A stretch of 64,000 bases of DNA. Source: Mycolicibacterium sp. CR10 (lineage in GTDB: Bacteria; Actinomycetota; Actinomycetes; Mycobacteriales; Mycobacteriaceae). Where the stretch lies: positions 124,001 to 188,000 of the forward strand of contig NZ_STGE01000019.1 in assembly GCF_005222675.1 (NCBI RefSeq). Direction: 5' to 3'. Under the pieces are notes generated by a model. That model did not search any database, had not been told where the DNA came from, and worked only from the letters and a program-made list of their open reading frames with translations. The translations under genes and the position numbers were made by a program. Below, piece after piece: positions 35,360 through 44,053 of the stretch; position 1 is the stretch's first letter, and each line of letters opens with the position of its first letter.

Positions 35360-35417
35360 ACGAGCACGCGCAGGCAGCTGACGCGACCCTCGCGGCCGGC
35401 ACGACCCAGCCGGCCGG

Positions 35418-36836
35418 CTAGGGCGCCATCGCGGTCTCGACGACCGTCAGCTCCTTGGGAAGTCCTGCTGCGACCCGGATCTCAACGAACGCGTCGACCA
35501 TGGCGGCGGTGAGTTCGTGCGGGTCCTCAAGCGTCCTACCGTCCGACAGCACCGAAATGTTGAGCTGGTCGACGTAACTCCAGACGGTGATGTTGAGCCC
35601 ACTGCCCGCTGTCAACGGACCGACCGAGTAGATCTCGGTCACCAAAGCGCCACCGACACGGGCACGTTCGCGAGGACCTGGCACATTGGAGATCGGCAGG
35701 TTCATCACCTTGTTCTGGCCGTCCTTGTTCGACAGCCACTTGAACATCGCCTCGGAAGGGGCCGGCGGGAAGTACGCCGACCATCGGCTTACGAGCTCGG
35801 GCCCGATCAGCGCGTTGCTCTCCTTGCCCGCGGCGGCAGCGTCGTGGGCCGCCTTGACTCGTTGCAGAGGGTCCTCGACGTCGACGGGGAGGCTGACGAG
35901 GACCCCGGTGAAGTAGTTGCCGGAGATCCGGTCGCGCGAGAAGTCGAAACTGACGGGAACCGAAGCGAGCAACGCGTGGTCGGCGCGACCGTCGTAGCGC
36001 AGCAATAACTGCCGCAGCGCCCCGGCGGACATCGCGAGCACCATGTCGTTGATCGTGGCGCCCAACTGCTTGCCGGTCTGCTTGACCTCGTCCAGCGACA
36101 GCGTCGTCGTCGCGAATTTTCGGGTGGCGTCCACCATGTGGTTCATGAAGGACGGCGGCGGGGTGAAGGGCCGGGTCAGTTCCGGGGACAGCTTGTGAGG
36201 GCTCCTGCGCACCCGACCCACCCCCTGGGCCGTGTAGCGCACCACCGACGGCAGCCTGCCGATCTGGCGGAGGTGGTCGGTGAACGCCGTCCGGACCAGT
36301 TCGCCCTTGGACGGTGCCGGGTCGGTGGCGTAAGAATCCCGGTCCGCCTGGGGACCCTCGCTCAGGTCCATGCCGCGGGCCAGCAGGTTCGCCGACGCGA
36401 CGCCGTCGGCGAGCGCGTGGTGGATCTTGCCGAGCACCGCGATACGTCCCTCGGCCAGGCCTTCGATGAGGTACATCTCCCACAGCGGACGGCTGCGGTC
36501 CAGCGGCGTGCTCGCAATCCGGCCGACTGCTTCGTCGAGTTGGCGGCGACCGCCGGGCGCGTCGGCGCGTACCGACCGGACGTGGTATTCGAGGTCGACC
36601 TCGGCGTTCTCCCGCCACATCGGATGGTGGAACTTGAACGGGATGTCGATCAACTCGTAGCGGAACGGGTCGAGCTTGTAGAGCCGGCTGTGGATGACCT
36701 TGCGAAGCTCCTCGACACCGAACGTCGCGCCACCGAGATCGTCGAGTTTGATCACCGCCAACTTCAGCGTGTGCATGTGCACGTTGGGGGTCTCGCTGTA
36801 CAGCAGCACAGCGTCCCACCCACGGAGCCTCTTCAA
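35418..36836 (-). CDS. Wax ester synthase / diacylglycerol acyltransferase (Rv0221-like)
   Basis: A 472-residue WS/DGAT enzyme that makes triacylglycerol or wax esters from acyl-CoA. The catalytic motif HHxxxDG is HHALADG at 139-145 (within GKIHHALADGVASAN), and PLW lies at 117-119. The C-terminal block NLPISNVPGPRERARVGGA is also characteristic. Length and order after the LipC-like gene (25-bp gap, same strand) match Rv0221. A role in storage lipid formation is likely. Confidence 0.9.
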   Translation of the reverse strand: MKRLRGWDAVLLYSETPNVHMHTLKLAVIKLDDLGGATFGVEELRKVIHSRLYKLDPFRYELIDIPFKFHHPMWRENAEVDLEYHVRSVRADAPGGRRQLDEAVGRIASTPLDRSRPLWEMYLIEGLAEGRIAVLGKIHHALADGVASANLLARGMDLSEGPQADRDSYATDPAPSKGELVRTAFTDHLRQIGRLPSVVRYTAQGVGRVRRSPHKLSPELTRPFTPPPSFMNHMVDATRKFATTTLSLDEVKQTGKQLGATINDMVLAMSAGALRQLLLRYDGRADHALLASVPVSFDFSRDRISGNYFTGVLVSLPVDVEDPLQRVKAAHDAAAAGKESNALIGPELVSRWSAYFPPAPSEAMFKWLSNKDGQNKVMNLPISNVPGPRERARVGGALVTEIYSVGPLTAGSGLNITVWSYVDQLNISVLSDGRTLEDPHELTAAMVDAFVEIRVAAGLPKELTVVETAMAP

Positions 36837-36861
36837 CGCATTCCTCCCCTACCGGAGGCGT

Positions 36862-38094
36862 CTATATAACCTCTTTGGCCCCGATGAGACTCTTGTTTCG
36901 GTGAATGTGGTTCAGGAACAAGCCAATTGCGGTCGATGCCGCACCAGTTCGCGCCCCGTCCATCATATCGAAACCGTGGCCCGCGCCGGGAAGTTCGACG
37001 TAGCTGACCACCGACCGGGACGTCTCCTTGAGCCGATCGACGAAGCTGCGGGCCTGCGCCACCGGGATGACGCTGTCGCCGGTGCCGTGCACCACCAGGA
37101 ACGGCGGCGCCTCGGCGTGCACCCGCGCGATGGGCGAGGCCTTGCGGAACACGTCGGGATGCTTGGCGATCTTGCGCCGGACGACGACGCGCTCGAGGAA
37201 GTCGACGAACCGGACCCGCTCGACGGTGGACTTGTCCTCCCAGTCGTAGCGTCCGTAGATACCCACCACCGCGTCCACCGACGTGTCCGAGCCTTCGGGC
37301 AGGTCGCCCTGCATGTCGGGGTCGTTGGCGGTCAGGCCGGCCAGCGCCGCCAGGTGGCCGCCCGCCGAGGTTCCGGCGATCGTCACGAAGTTGCGGTCTC
37401 CGCCGAACTTGTCGACGTTGGCGCGGGCCCAGGCGATCGCGGTCTTGACATCGGTGATGTGCGCCGGCCACGGATTGTGGGGGGCGACGCGGTAGTCGAT
37501 GGACAGACAGACCCAGCCCAACTCGGCCAGGTGCGACATCAACGCATAGCCCTGCAGCAGGCGACTGCCGTGCACCCAGGCTCCACCGGGGATGAACAGC
37601 AGCACCGGTGCCGCTTCAGCAGGCAGATCGTCGCGACGCCAGACATCGAGCAACTGCGTGGGCCGCGGTCCGTATCGCACGGACGTCCGGTGTACGTGTC
37701 GGCGGTGCTCGCGTGCCTTCCAGAACGGCGGGATGCGCTCGGGTCTCGGCCACTCGATCTCGAGATCCTTGGCGGCGACGACGCCGCGCAGCGCCGCCTC
37801 GGTGACTGCGGTGGTGCTCTCCCGCTCCTGGCGCTTGATTTCCGCGTTCGCGGGATCCTTGGGCGTGAACAGCGACTTCGCCGTGGCGCCGACCATCTCG
37901 GGTGCGTGCCGGGCTCCCCAGATCCCCGCGGCGGTCAGGGCGCCCAGTGGCTCAAGGTGTTTCCCGATCAACGGCAGCGACGCAGAGGCCACGCTCAGAG
38001 CGAGCAAGTGGTCGGACGGACCGGCTTTCAGCAACCATTGCAAGCGCGTGGTCAGGGTGGGGCCGGGATACCGGATATCCGGTCGTTCCGTCAT
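36862..38094 (-). CDS. lipC: Carboxylesterase/lipase (LipC, Rv0220-like)
   Basis: A 410-residue alpha/beta hydrolase. Oxyanion loop FIPGGAWVHGSR, nucleophile Ser in IAGTSAGGHLAAL, Asp in VHGTGDSVIPVAQ and His in PGAGHGFDMMD. Start ATG 38094 gives MTERPDIRYPGPT. It is similar to the LipO-like protein at 34037 and the two probably share ancestry. Upstream position to the WS/DGAT gene on the same strand matches Rv0220-Rv0221. M. tuberculosis LipC is a cell-surface esterase, but I see no signal peptide here. Confidence 0.85.
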   Translation of the reverse strand: MTERPDIRYPGPTLTTRLQWLLKAGPSDHLLALSVASASLPLIGKHLEPLGALTAAGIWGARHAPEMVGATAKSLFTPKDPANAEIKRQERESTTAVTEAALRGVVAAKDLEIEWPRPERIPPFWKAREHRRHVHRTSVRYGPRPTQLLDVWRRDDLPAEAAPVLLFIPGGAWVHGSRLLQGYALMSHLAELGWVCLSIDYRVAPHNPWPAHITDVKTAIAWARANVDKFGGDRNFVTIAGTSAGGHLAALAGLTANDPDMQGDLPEGSDTSVDAVVGIYGRYDWEDKSTVERVRFVDFLERVVVRRKIAKHPDVFRKASPIARVHAEAPPFLVVHGTGDSVIPVAQARSFVDRLKETSRSVVSYVELPGAGHGFDMMDGARTGAASTAIGLFLNHIHRNKSLIGAKEVI

Positions 38095-38179
38095 TGCGCG
38101 AGCGTACCCCGCAGCCGCGAACCCAAACGACAATCTGAGCGAAGTTGTCTACTCAGCGCGCATCCGTCACCTGCCTGTG

Positions 38180-38194
38180 ATGTGTGTCACACAT
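38180..38194. promoter_or_regulatory. Palindrome ATGTGTG-T-CACACAT in the lipC/fadE divergent gap
   Basis: A perfect 7-1-7 inverted repeat in the 169-bp gap between lipC (minus) and the double-length fadE (plus), 69 bp before the GTG at 38264. The symmetry fits a dimeric repressor such as TetR, GntR or FadR-like; it is not a good Crp site, which needs a 6-bp spacer. Confidence 0.45.
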
Positions 38195-38263
38195 ATCGCA
38201 CGGCTGCGGCCGCACGATAACTTCGATTGACGACTGTCGATTCCAGCGAAGAGGGCTTCCACC

Positions 38264-40441
38264 GTGAGTAAGACCGTGAGCGCATCCAGGCTTGCCATCA
38301 CCGACGACCATCAGGACCTCGCCGAGGCCGCCATCGGGCAGCTCACCCGGCTGAAGGCGTTGGCCAAGGCGCGGGAAACACTGGAGGGCGGATCCACTCA
38401 TCCATCCGATATCTGGTCGGCGGCAACCGATCTCGGCTGGACCGGGCTGGCGATCAGCGAGGACTTCGGCGGGTCCGGTTTCGGATTGGCCGAGCTTGCG
38501 GTGGTGCTGGAGACACAAGGTCTCCAGGTGTGCCCGGGACCTTTTCTCGCCAGCGTCTCGGCATCGGTAGTGATCGACAGATGCGCTCCGGACTCCGTTC
38601 GGGCCGACCTGCTTCCCGGCCTGGCGTCGGGTGAGACTGTCGCGGCACTCGGTGTGTCGGGACCCATCTCGGTGGGTTCCGACCTCGTCGTCACCGGCGA
38701 GAGCCCGGCGGTGCTCGGCGCGCCGGACGCTGACGTCCTGGTGCTCATCGCCGGCGAGGACGTCGTGATCATCGACGCCGGCGCTGAGGGGGTAACCGTG
38801 AGCGCCCTCGAGTCGTTGGACACCACCCGCAGCATCGGGACGGTGGCGCTGCGCGGGGTTGCCGTCCCGGCCGACCGCGTCCTCCGCGGTGCAGCACGCG
38901 ACGCCAGGACGGTATTCCGGATCCTGGCCTCGGCCGAAGCGGTCGGGGTCAGCTGGGCTGCGCTGGACATGGCGGTCGAGTACGCCAAGGTGCGCGAGCA
39001 GTTCGGCCGCACCATCGGCACGTTCCAGGCGGTCAAACACCACGCCGCCAACATGCTCGTCAATGCCGAGGTCGCCACCGCGGCCACCTGGGACGCCGCC
39101 CGCGCCGACGAGCTCGACAGCGCCGGGTTCGCCGCCGCCGTCGCCGCCGCCCTCGCCATCCGGGCCCAGGTGTTCAACGCGCAGAACAACATTCAGCTGC
39201 ACGGCGGCATCGGCTTCACGTGGGAGCACGATTCGCACCTCTACCTGCGCCGCGCCCGCACTCTGGCGGCGCTGATGGCCGACGGCGCCGACCCCCTCTT
39301 CGACGTCGTGGAGGGGCAGCGCAGCGGCCAGGCGCACGGCGCGTCGTTCACCCTCCCGCCGGAATCCGAGGAGTACCGCACCCAGGCCCGGGAGGCAGCG
39401 GCCAAGGTTCAGGCGCTGGCCGCCGATCAGCAGCGGGACTTCCTCGTGGAGTCCGGATATCTGGTCCCGCACTGGCCGAAACCGTGGGGACGCGGCGCCG
39501 AAGTCCTCGAACAGCTCGTCATCGAGGAGGAATTCGCCGACATCCGTCGTCCTGACATGGGAATCACCGGTTGGGTGGCGCTGACGATCGCCCAGGCGGG
39601 CACCGACGATCAGCGGGAGCGCTGGGTGGAACCCGTGCTGCGCGGGCAGGTGATGTGGTGCCAGTTGTTCTCCGAACCGGGCGCCGGATCCGACGCGGCG
39701 GCAGTCCGTACGTCGGCCAAGAAGGTGGACGGCGGCTGGCGGGTCACCGGACAGAAGGTCTGGACGAGCCTGGCCCACATGTGCCAGTGGGGATTGGCGA
39801 CGGTGCGCACGGACCCCGATGCCCAGAAGCACGCCGGAGTGACGATGATGGCGATCGACATGAAATCCGAAGGGGTGAAGGTCAACCCGCTGAAGGGCAT
39901 CACCGGTGACGCGCATTTCAACGAGGTGTTCTTTGACGACGTGTTCGTTCCGGACTCCGATGTCGTCGGCGATGTGAACAAGGGCTGGCTGGTGGCACGC
40001 GCCACGCTGGGTAACGAGCGCATCTCCATCGGTGGCGGGTCGGGGGCGATCGGCGGCCTCACCGCCGACGATCTGATCAAGCTGCTGGACGGCGCGCCCG
40101 GCGGGGGCGTCACCCACCTGCGGCGGGCGGGCGAGGTCATCGCCGAGGCGCACACCTTGCGGCTGCTCAACCTGCGCCGCGCGACCCGGGCCATCGCGGG
40201 CGCGGAGCCGGGGCCGGAGGGCAATGTGACCAAGTTGCTTGTCGCCGAGTCCGGACAGCGCTTCACCGAACTCGGCATCGAGCTGGCCGGGGTCTCCGCG
40301 GTGGTCGGGCAGACACCGAAGCTGACCGGCAGCTACCTGGGCAACCGCGCGATGACCATCGCTGGGGGAACCTCGGAGATCACCCGCAACACGATCGCCG
40401 AACGCATCCTCGGGTTGCCGCGGGATCCGCTGCTGCGATGA
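38264..40441 (+). CDS. Tandem acyl-CoA dehydrogenase (double-length FadE)
   Basis: A 725-residue protein made of two acyl-CoA dehydrogenase units, about 1-365 and 375-725. The first contains AISEDFGGSGFGLAELAVVL and QLHGGIGFTWEHDSHLYLRR. The second contains VMWCQLFSEPGAGSDAAAVR, TGQKVWTSLAHMCQWG and AGGTSEITRNTIAERILGLP. This resembles the long mycobacterial FadE6, FadE22 and FadE34 group, the last of which acts on steroid side chains. Start GTG 38264. Whether both active sites work cannot be told by eye. Confidence 0.87.
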   Translation: MSKTVSASRLAITDDHQDLAEAAIGQLTRLKALAKARETLEGGSTHPSDIWSAATDLGWTGLAISEDFGGSGFGLAELAVVLETQGLQVCPGPFLASVSASVVIDRCAPDSVRADLLPGLASGETVAALGVSGPISVGSDLVVTGESPAVLGAPDADVLVLIAGEDVVIIDAGAEGVTVSALESLDTTRSIGTVALRGVAVPADRVLRGAARDARTVFRILASAEAVGVSWAALDMAVEYAKVREQFGRTIGTFQAVKHHAANMLVNAEVATAATWDAARADELDSAGFAAAVAAALAIRAQVFNAQNNIQLHGGIGFTWEHDSHLYLRRARTLAALMADGADPLFDVVEGQRSGQAHGASFTLPPESEEYRTQAREAAAKVQALAADQQRDFLVESGYLVPHWPKPWGRGAEVLEQLVIEEEFADIRRPDMGITGWVALTIAQAGTDDQRERWVEPVLRGQVMWCQLFSEPGAGSDAAAVRTSAKKVDGGWRVTGQKVWTSLAHMCQWGLATVRTDPDAQKHAGVTMMAIDMKSEGVKVNPLKGITGDAHFNEVFFDDVFVPDSDVVGDVNKGWLVARATLGNERISIGGGSGAIGGLTADDLIKLLDGAPGGGVTHLRRAGEVIAEAHTLRLLNLRRATRAIAGAEPGPEGNVTKLLVAESGQRFTELGIELAGVSAVVGQTPKLTGSYLGNRAMTIAGGTSEITRNTIAERILGLPRDPLLR

Positions 40442-40492
40442 TGTGGCTGCGCTGAACTTGAGCGAGGCTGACCTGCAAGGATTCTGGGTTGG

Positions 40493-40568
40493 CCAGGGCA
40501 ACGATCGCCAACACCGCCACCAGGTCGTGCAGACCACCGGCTACGTCGTCTTCGTCGACATCGCCTGA
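40493..40568 (+). pseudogene. Remnant of the tiny secreted-protein gene (third copy)
   Basis: The frame reads GQGNDRQHRHQVVQTTGYVV then FVDIA and stop, nearly identical to the C terminus of the proteins at 46524-46862 and 48079-48417. The 5' three quarters, including signal peptide and start, are absent. The homology continues through the terminator to about 40630. The intact copies are on the same strand 6 and 7.6 kb away. Confidence 0.75.
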
Positions 40569-40585
40569 CCACCTACCCCGCCACC

Positions 40586-40612
40586 AAGGGGCGCCCCACC
40601 GGGACGCCCCTT
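40586..40612 (+). terminator. Terminator of the remnant gene
   Basis: AAGGGGCG (40586-40593) pairs with CGCCCCTT (40605-40612). The same hairpin with one or two changes follows the intact gene at 46881-46907. It is convergent to the TetR gene ending at 40653. Confidence 0.65.
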
Positions 40613-40652
40613 ACCATGCAACAACCAGCTCAGCCCCCAGCTGGCATCTCGA

Positions 40653-41384
40653 TCACCGTAGCGGCGTTGCGGTCGACTTCCGTCCCGTGGCCTTCGCATT
40701 CGGCGAGACTTTTGGCTTGGTTTGGCCGCTCCGCTGCGCAGATCCACCCTGGGACCTGCCTCGTCGGGTCCGGGTCGGCGCCACCGAGGCGGGAACCGCC
40801 GCCGTCAACACCGCCTCTAACGCCCTGCGTACGGGCGCGACGCTGCCTTCGACATTGGCCAGCAGCATGCCGCCCTGGTACGCGGCGAGCAATCCGGCGG
40901 CCAGCAGGGCGGGATCCGCGCCCGAGTTGAGGTAACCGCCCTCGGCGACTCGGTGGAGCGCCTGGGTAAGGAGTTCTTCCCACCGTGCAAACCCGGTCTT
41001 CAGCGCCCGGCGTGCCGCCACGTCGGACTCCGAGAGCTCGTAGACCAGGGATCCGATGGGGCAACGGATGGCATCTTTCGACTGGGCATGGTCGGCCGCC
41101 AATTCATCGCACCAGGCAATCAAGTCGAGGTCGGTCGTCATCGCCTCAAGGTCGGGCTGCATATCGGCAATAACCCAATCCACCTGCTGGGCAATCACTT
41201 CGGCGACCAGATCGGCTTTGTCGGCAAAAAAGTGATAGAGCTGCCCGCGGCCTACGCCCGCTGCCGCGCCGATCTCGTCGAGTGTGGTCCCGCGGACACC
41301 CTGTTTGCTGAACAGATCGCACGCTGCCAGCACAATGCGACTCACGGTCGCACGTCCGCGGGCGGTAGTCGGGGGGGTGAGCAT
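40653..41384 (-). CDS. TetR-family regulator
   Basis: A 243-residue TetR protein. The DNA-binding region is ARGRATVSRIVLAACDLFSK through TTLDEIGAAAGVGRGQLYHFF (about residues 8-55). The C terminus carries an unusual basic, low-complexity tail of about 40 residues (TRTRRGRSQGGSAQRSGQTK). ATG 41384 was chosen; longer upstream reading is not protein-like. It lies beside an ECF sigma factor cluster and is the nearest candidate to bind the TGTACT-N4-AGTACA palindromes at 41911, 46108 and 47767, though none lies in its own upstream region. Confidence 0.83.
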   Translation of the reverse strand: MLTPPTTARGRATVSRIVLAACDLFSKQGVRGTTLDEIGAAAGVGRGQLYHFFADKADLVAEVIAQQVDWVIADMQPDLEAMTTDLDLIAWCDELAADHAQSKDAIRCPIGSLVYELSESDVAARRALKTGFARWEELLTQALHRVAEGGYLNSGADPALLAAGLLAAYQGGMLLANVEGSVAPVRRALEAVLTAAVPASVAPTRTRRGRSQGGSAQRSGQTKPKVSPNAKATGRKSTATPLR

Positions 41385-41910
41385 CACATGACCATATCGT
41401 TGCGGGGGAGAGCCCTTCGGGCTGATGACCTCGGTACGGATCAGCGCAGTCGGTATGGCCGAGCGAATAGGAGCACCAGGACGGCCTCGCGGCTCGGCTA
41501 GGACGGGCAGCAGACGCCGTCCGCCAGCTGGGCAAGCACCGAATGTTTCGGTGTGGGTTCGGCGATCAGGCCGCCAAGCAGCGCCGTCGTTTGGCCACAC
41601 GAGGATCACGCAGTCTGGCTCCGCGGTGCCCCCTGTCGCGCCATCAACTGAAAACGGGGTTCCATCCGTTCGGTCGTCGTGCCGGGTCGCTCCAGTAGCC
41701 GACGAAGAGAATCAAGGTCGACAAAGTGGCCGCGACCTCAGGGTGTCGCATGGATGTGGACATGACTTTGGTGAGCGAGGTGGTCCATCGGAGTTCCTTC
41801 ATGATGCGGTGGTGCCCTGAATACTTTGGTGCGTTACACGCGTCCCCGTCCTGCTGAGGCGGGCGGCGGGATGGTCGAACTGACGTCTGTTCGGATACGT
41901 CGCCACCTTC
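41385..41910. other. Intergenic stretch, mostly featureless
   Basis: About 525 bp with no convincing gene. The only candidate is a 52-codon frame on the minus strand at 41644-41802, listed separately. Other frames give arginine- and proline-rich translations without family resemblance. Base composition is slightly less GC-rich than in the neighbouring core genes by eye. Confidence 0.5.
41644..41802 (-). CDS. Possible 52-residue peptide
   Basis: An ATG-started frame encoding a basic N terminus (MKELRWTTSLTKVMSTSMRH), a hydrophobic middle (VAATLSTLILFVGYW) and the end SDPARRPNGWNPVFS. The composition is more protein-like than in the alternative frames, and one membrane segment is possible. No clear ribosome-binding site is present and I recognise no homologue. 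It could be a remnant of a longer gene. Confidence 0.2.
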   Translation of the reverse strand: MKELRWTTSLTKVMSTSMRHPEVAATLSTLILFVGYWSDPARRPNGWNPVFS

Positions 41911-41926
41911 TGTATTTTCCAGTACA
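41911..41926. promoter_or_regulatory. Palindrome TGTATT-N4-AGTACA upstream of the ECF sigma gene
   Basis: The 16-bp site TGTATTTTCCAGTACA, extended by C and G to 18 bp, has one mismatch in symmetry. It lies 71 bp before the sigma-factor ATG. Two perfect versions occur at 46108-46123 and 47767-47782, which suggests one regulator for the locus. Confidence 0.55.
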
Positions 41927-41997
41927 GTTTGATTGGGTCATCGGAGCCGTTGAAGCCGAGGGCTTTCCGGTGACGGCTGTACGCGAGAAGGGCCTCG

Positions 41998-42630
41998 ATG
42001 CACACTGTGAATGAGGCGGCGCTGATCGCGTCGCTACGCAACGGCGACCAACGCGCTTTCGCGGATCTTGTTGATGCACATACCCCGTCGATGTTGCGTG
42101 TGGCGCGCGGCTATGTGCCAAGTGTCGAGATCGCCGAGGAAGTCGTCCAGGATACGTGGATCGCGCTCATCAAGGGTCTCGCCGGTTTCGAGGGCCGGTC
42201 CTCCCTGAGGAGTTGGCTTTTCACTGTGATGATCAACATTGCGAAGAAGCGCGGACTCCGCGAACGGCGCGATCGGGATACTGCAATAGCGGCCTTCACC
42301 GGCGGAACGGTTGATCCCGCACGGTTCCGCGCCGAGGGAGAGCAGTGGGCGGGCCACTGGAAGGAGACTGAGACCCCTTCGCCCTTTCCGGAGTCACCTG
42401 AAGGGTCTGTTCTCAGCGGTGAACTGATGGCCGTCGCACGCGCCGAACTCGACCGTCTTCCAGAAGCGCAGCGCATGGTGGTGACCTTGCGAGACATGCT
42501 CGGGTTTGACTCCGCCGAAGTCCTTGAGGTGCTGGACATCACCGCCGGTAACCAGCGTGTGCTGCTGCACCGGGGCCGAGCGGCGGTGCGCCAGGCCCTG
42601 GAAAGCTATTTCAAGGGAGCCGAAGAATGA
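41998..42630 (+). CDS. ECF-type RNA polymerase sigma factor
   Basis: A 210-residue sigma-70 protein of group 4. Region 2 spans about residues 15-85 (FADLVDAHTPSMLRVARGYV, EIAEEVVQDTWIALIKGLAG, FEGRSSLRSWLFTVMINIAK) and region 4 about 145-200 (ELDRLPEAQRMVVTLRDMLG, SAEVLEVLDITAGNQRVLLH). A linker of about 55 acidic residues separates them. Its stop overlaps the ATG of a zinc-binding anti-sigma protein (ATGA), a classic sigma/anti-sigma pair. The palindrome at 41911-41926 lies upstream. Confidence 0.92.
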   Translation: MHTVNEAALIASLRNGDQRAFADLVDAHTPSMLRVARGYVPSVEIAEEVVQDTWIALIKGLAGFEGRSSLRSWLFTVMINIAKKRGLRERRDRDTAIAAFTGGTVDPARFRAEGEQWAGHWKETETPSPFPESPEGSVLSGELMAVARAELDRLPEAQRMVVTLRDMLGFDSAEVLEVLDITAGNQRVLLHRGRAAVRQALESYFKGAEE

Positions 42631-42872
42631 GTGGGGACGCGATGGATTGCAACGAGTTTGTCGAGTTGGTCAGCGACTACCTCGATGGCGTCCTGGATTG
42701 GGAGACCCATGCTCGCTTGGACAGCCACATGGTCGACTGCGAAGGGTGCGGCAACTATCTCGCACAGTTCCGGGTAACTGTGCGCGCGCTGGGCGGGCTG
42801 GGCATCGATGACCTCGACATCGGTTTCCGTAATCGGCTGCTGGACGCGCTGAACGGCTGGAGCCCGACCTAA
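42627..42872 (+). CDS. Zinc-finger anti-sigma factor (ZAS, soluble)
   Basis: An 81-residue protein with the ZAS signature His-x3-Cys-x2-Cys: HMVDCEGC, preceded by an N-terminal Cys in MDCNEFVELVSDYLDG. Such proteins hold a zinc ion and release the sigma factor on thiol oxidation or another signal. There is no membrane segment, so it acts in the cytoplasm. The overlap with the sigma gene supports partnership. A second protein of the same type is encoded at 43140. Confidence 0.88.
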   Translation: MSGDAMDCNEFVELVSDYLDGVLDWETHARLDSHMVDCEGCGNYLAQFRVTVRALGGLGIDDLDIGFRNRLLDALNGWSPT

Positions 42873-43139
42873 CGTGCCGCGAATCCGGCTCGAGGTGTGT
42901 CCGACGTCCCGGAGGTCCGTCCGATTCTGAGGGCCGACACTGTCGATGGTGTTCGCGCCTGTCACTGAAGCCCGTTGGGAAATGCGGAGTGTGCAGATGG
43001 TCACGCGACTATTCCTCACCGTGTCGCGTGTGTAACGATCTGCGGCCGCGCGATCACCTCATCAGGAGAACAAGGTAAGACATCGACGGCGAAGCGACTG
43101 CTTGGCTGATCGTCGTCGCCCACCCAGAGAGGAATGCTG

Positions 43140-43460
43140 ATGTTTCGTCCATATCGCCCAATCAGATTTGGGTCTGTTCCGTGTCGACACGACCATCGCG
43201 CGTCGTTCGGACAACGATCGGTACAAGGCCGCAGCGCCATGCGCTGCCAGGATCTCGTCGAACTCGTTACGGACTACCTCGAAGACTCACTCGACGCGGC
43301 GGCGCAGCAGCGCCTTGAAGCACATCTCGACGACTGCACGCCGTGCCAGGCGTATCTCACGCAGTTTCGTGCCACCATCGCTGTCTTCACCCTTGATGAC
43401 AATCCACCGTTTGATGCATTGAGAAGTCGGCTTCTCGCGGCGTATTCCGATCCTGCGTGA
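43140..43460 (+). CDS. Second zinc-finger anti-sigma-like protein
   Basis: Up to 106 residues. The part from MRCQDLVELVTDYLEDSLDA to the end is clearly homologous to the protein at 42627-42872, including HLDDCTPC (His-x3-Cys-x2-Cys). No sigma gene adjoins it. ATG 43140 follows AGAGAGG by 7 bp and adds about 33 residues with a further Cys/His pair (PCRHDH); ATG 43239 would give just the ZAS domain. It may be a duplicate that competes for the same sigma factor or binds another one. Confidence 0.78.
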   Translation: MFRPYRPIRFGSVPCRHDHRASFGQRSVQGRSAMRCQDLVELVTDYLEDSLDAAAQQRLEAHLDDCTPCQAYLTQFRATIAVFTLDDNPPFDALRSRLLAAYSDPA

Positions 43461-43546
43461 CCGCCGCGCGCAATGTGCAATCCAGCTGCGCCAAAGGCGG
43501 ACTCAGTCGGAACTACCGTCACGGCAGCCGAAGTTGCCGGACAGAT

Positions 43547-44053
43547 TCACGCGGCGGGTGGCGCAAACACAGCCTTGCGCGATCGCAGCAGTCCAGCGAG
43601 CATCAGCGCGCAGTATGTGTACGGGAGCAGCATCACCGGCTTGCCGGTGGCCTCGAAGAAACGCGTCGCCATCACAGCATCGTGGACGCCTACCCAGGCC
43701 AGCGAGAACGCCAAAAACCACCACGCCCAACGATGCCCGGTGCGCAGTCCGAACCAGGCGACTGCGCTCACCGCGACCGCCGCGGCAACGACATTCACGC
43801 CGCCGACGGAGCCGGTCAGTTCGACAAATGGCTGTGTGTGGGCGCCCGCTTGCCGCAGCGATGAGTAGGTGAAATCGAGACTCCCGGCGCCGGTCCACCA
43901 GAAGGCATCGGGGCGGGCGACAGCCAGCCAACTCGTCACCAGCGTCATGACACCAGCGATCAGTGGAACGAAGCCGGCGGCGAAGTTCAGTTTCCAACCC
44001 GGAATGTGGGTTGGTGTGGGAGCGGCGGCATGACTCGTTGCGTCCGTCCTCAT
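43547..44053 (-). CDS. Four-helix membrane protein
   Basis: A 168-residue integral membrane protein with about four hydrophobic segments: LNFAAGFVPLIAGVMTLVTS, GGVNVVAAAVAVSAVAWFGL, WAWWFLAFSLAWVGVHDAVM and VMLLPYTYCALMLAGLL. I recognise no family. Its ATG overlaps the stop of the previous gene (ATGA), so it is the last gene of the molybdoenzyme operon. It may belong to the electron-transfer or anchoring part of that system. Confidence 0.78.
   Translation of the reverse strand: MRTDATSHAAAPTPTHIPGWKLNFAAGFVPLIAGVMTLVTSWLAVARPDAFWWTGAGSLDFTYSSLRQAGAHTQPFVELTGSVGGVNVVAAAVAVSAVAWFGLRTGHRWAWWFLAFSLAWVGVHDAVMATRFFEATGKPVMLLPYTYCALMLAGLLRSRKAVFAPPAA

Noticed and set aside
38153..40537. 794-residue minus-strand frame opposite the tandem acyl-CoA dehydrogenase
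   Set aside because: It is an antisense shadow; the plus frame carries all dehydrogenase motifs.
41425..41820. 131-residue plus-strand frame in the gap before the ECF sigma gene
   Set aside because: Low-complexity Arg/Ser/Pro composition, no ribosome-binding site and no family resemblance.
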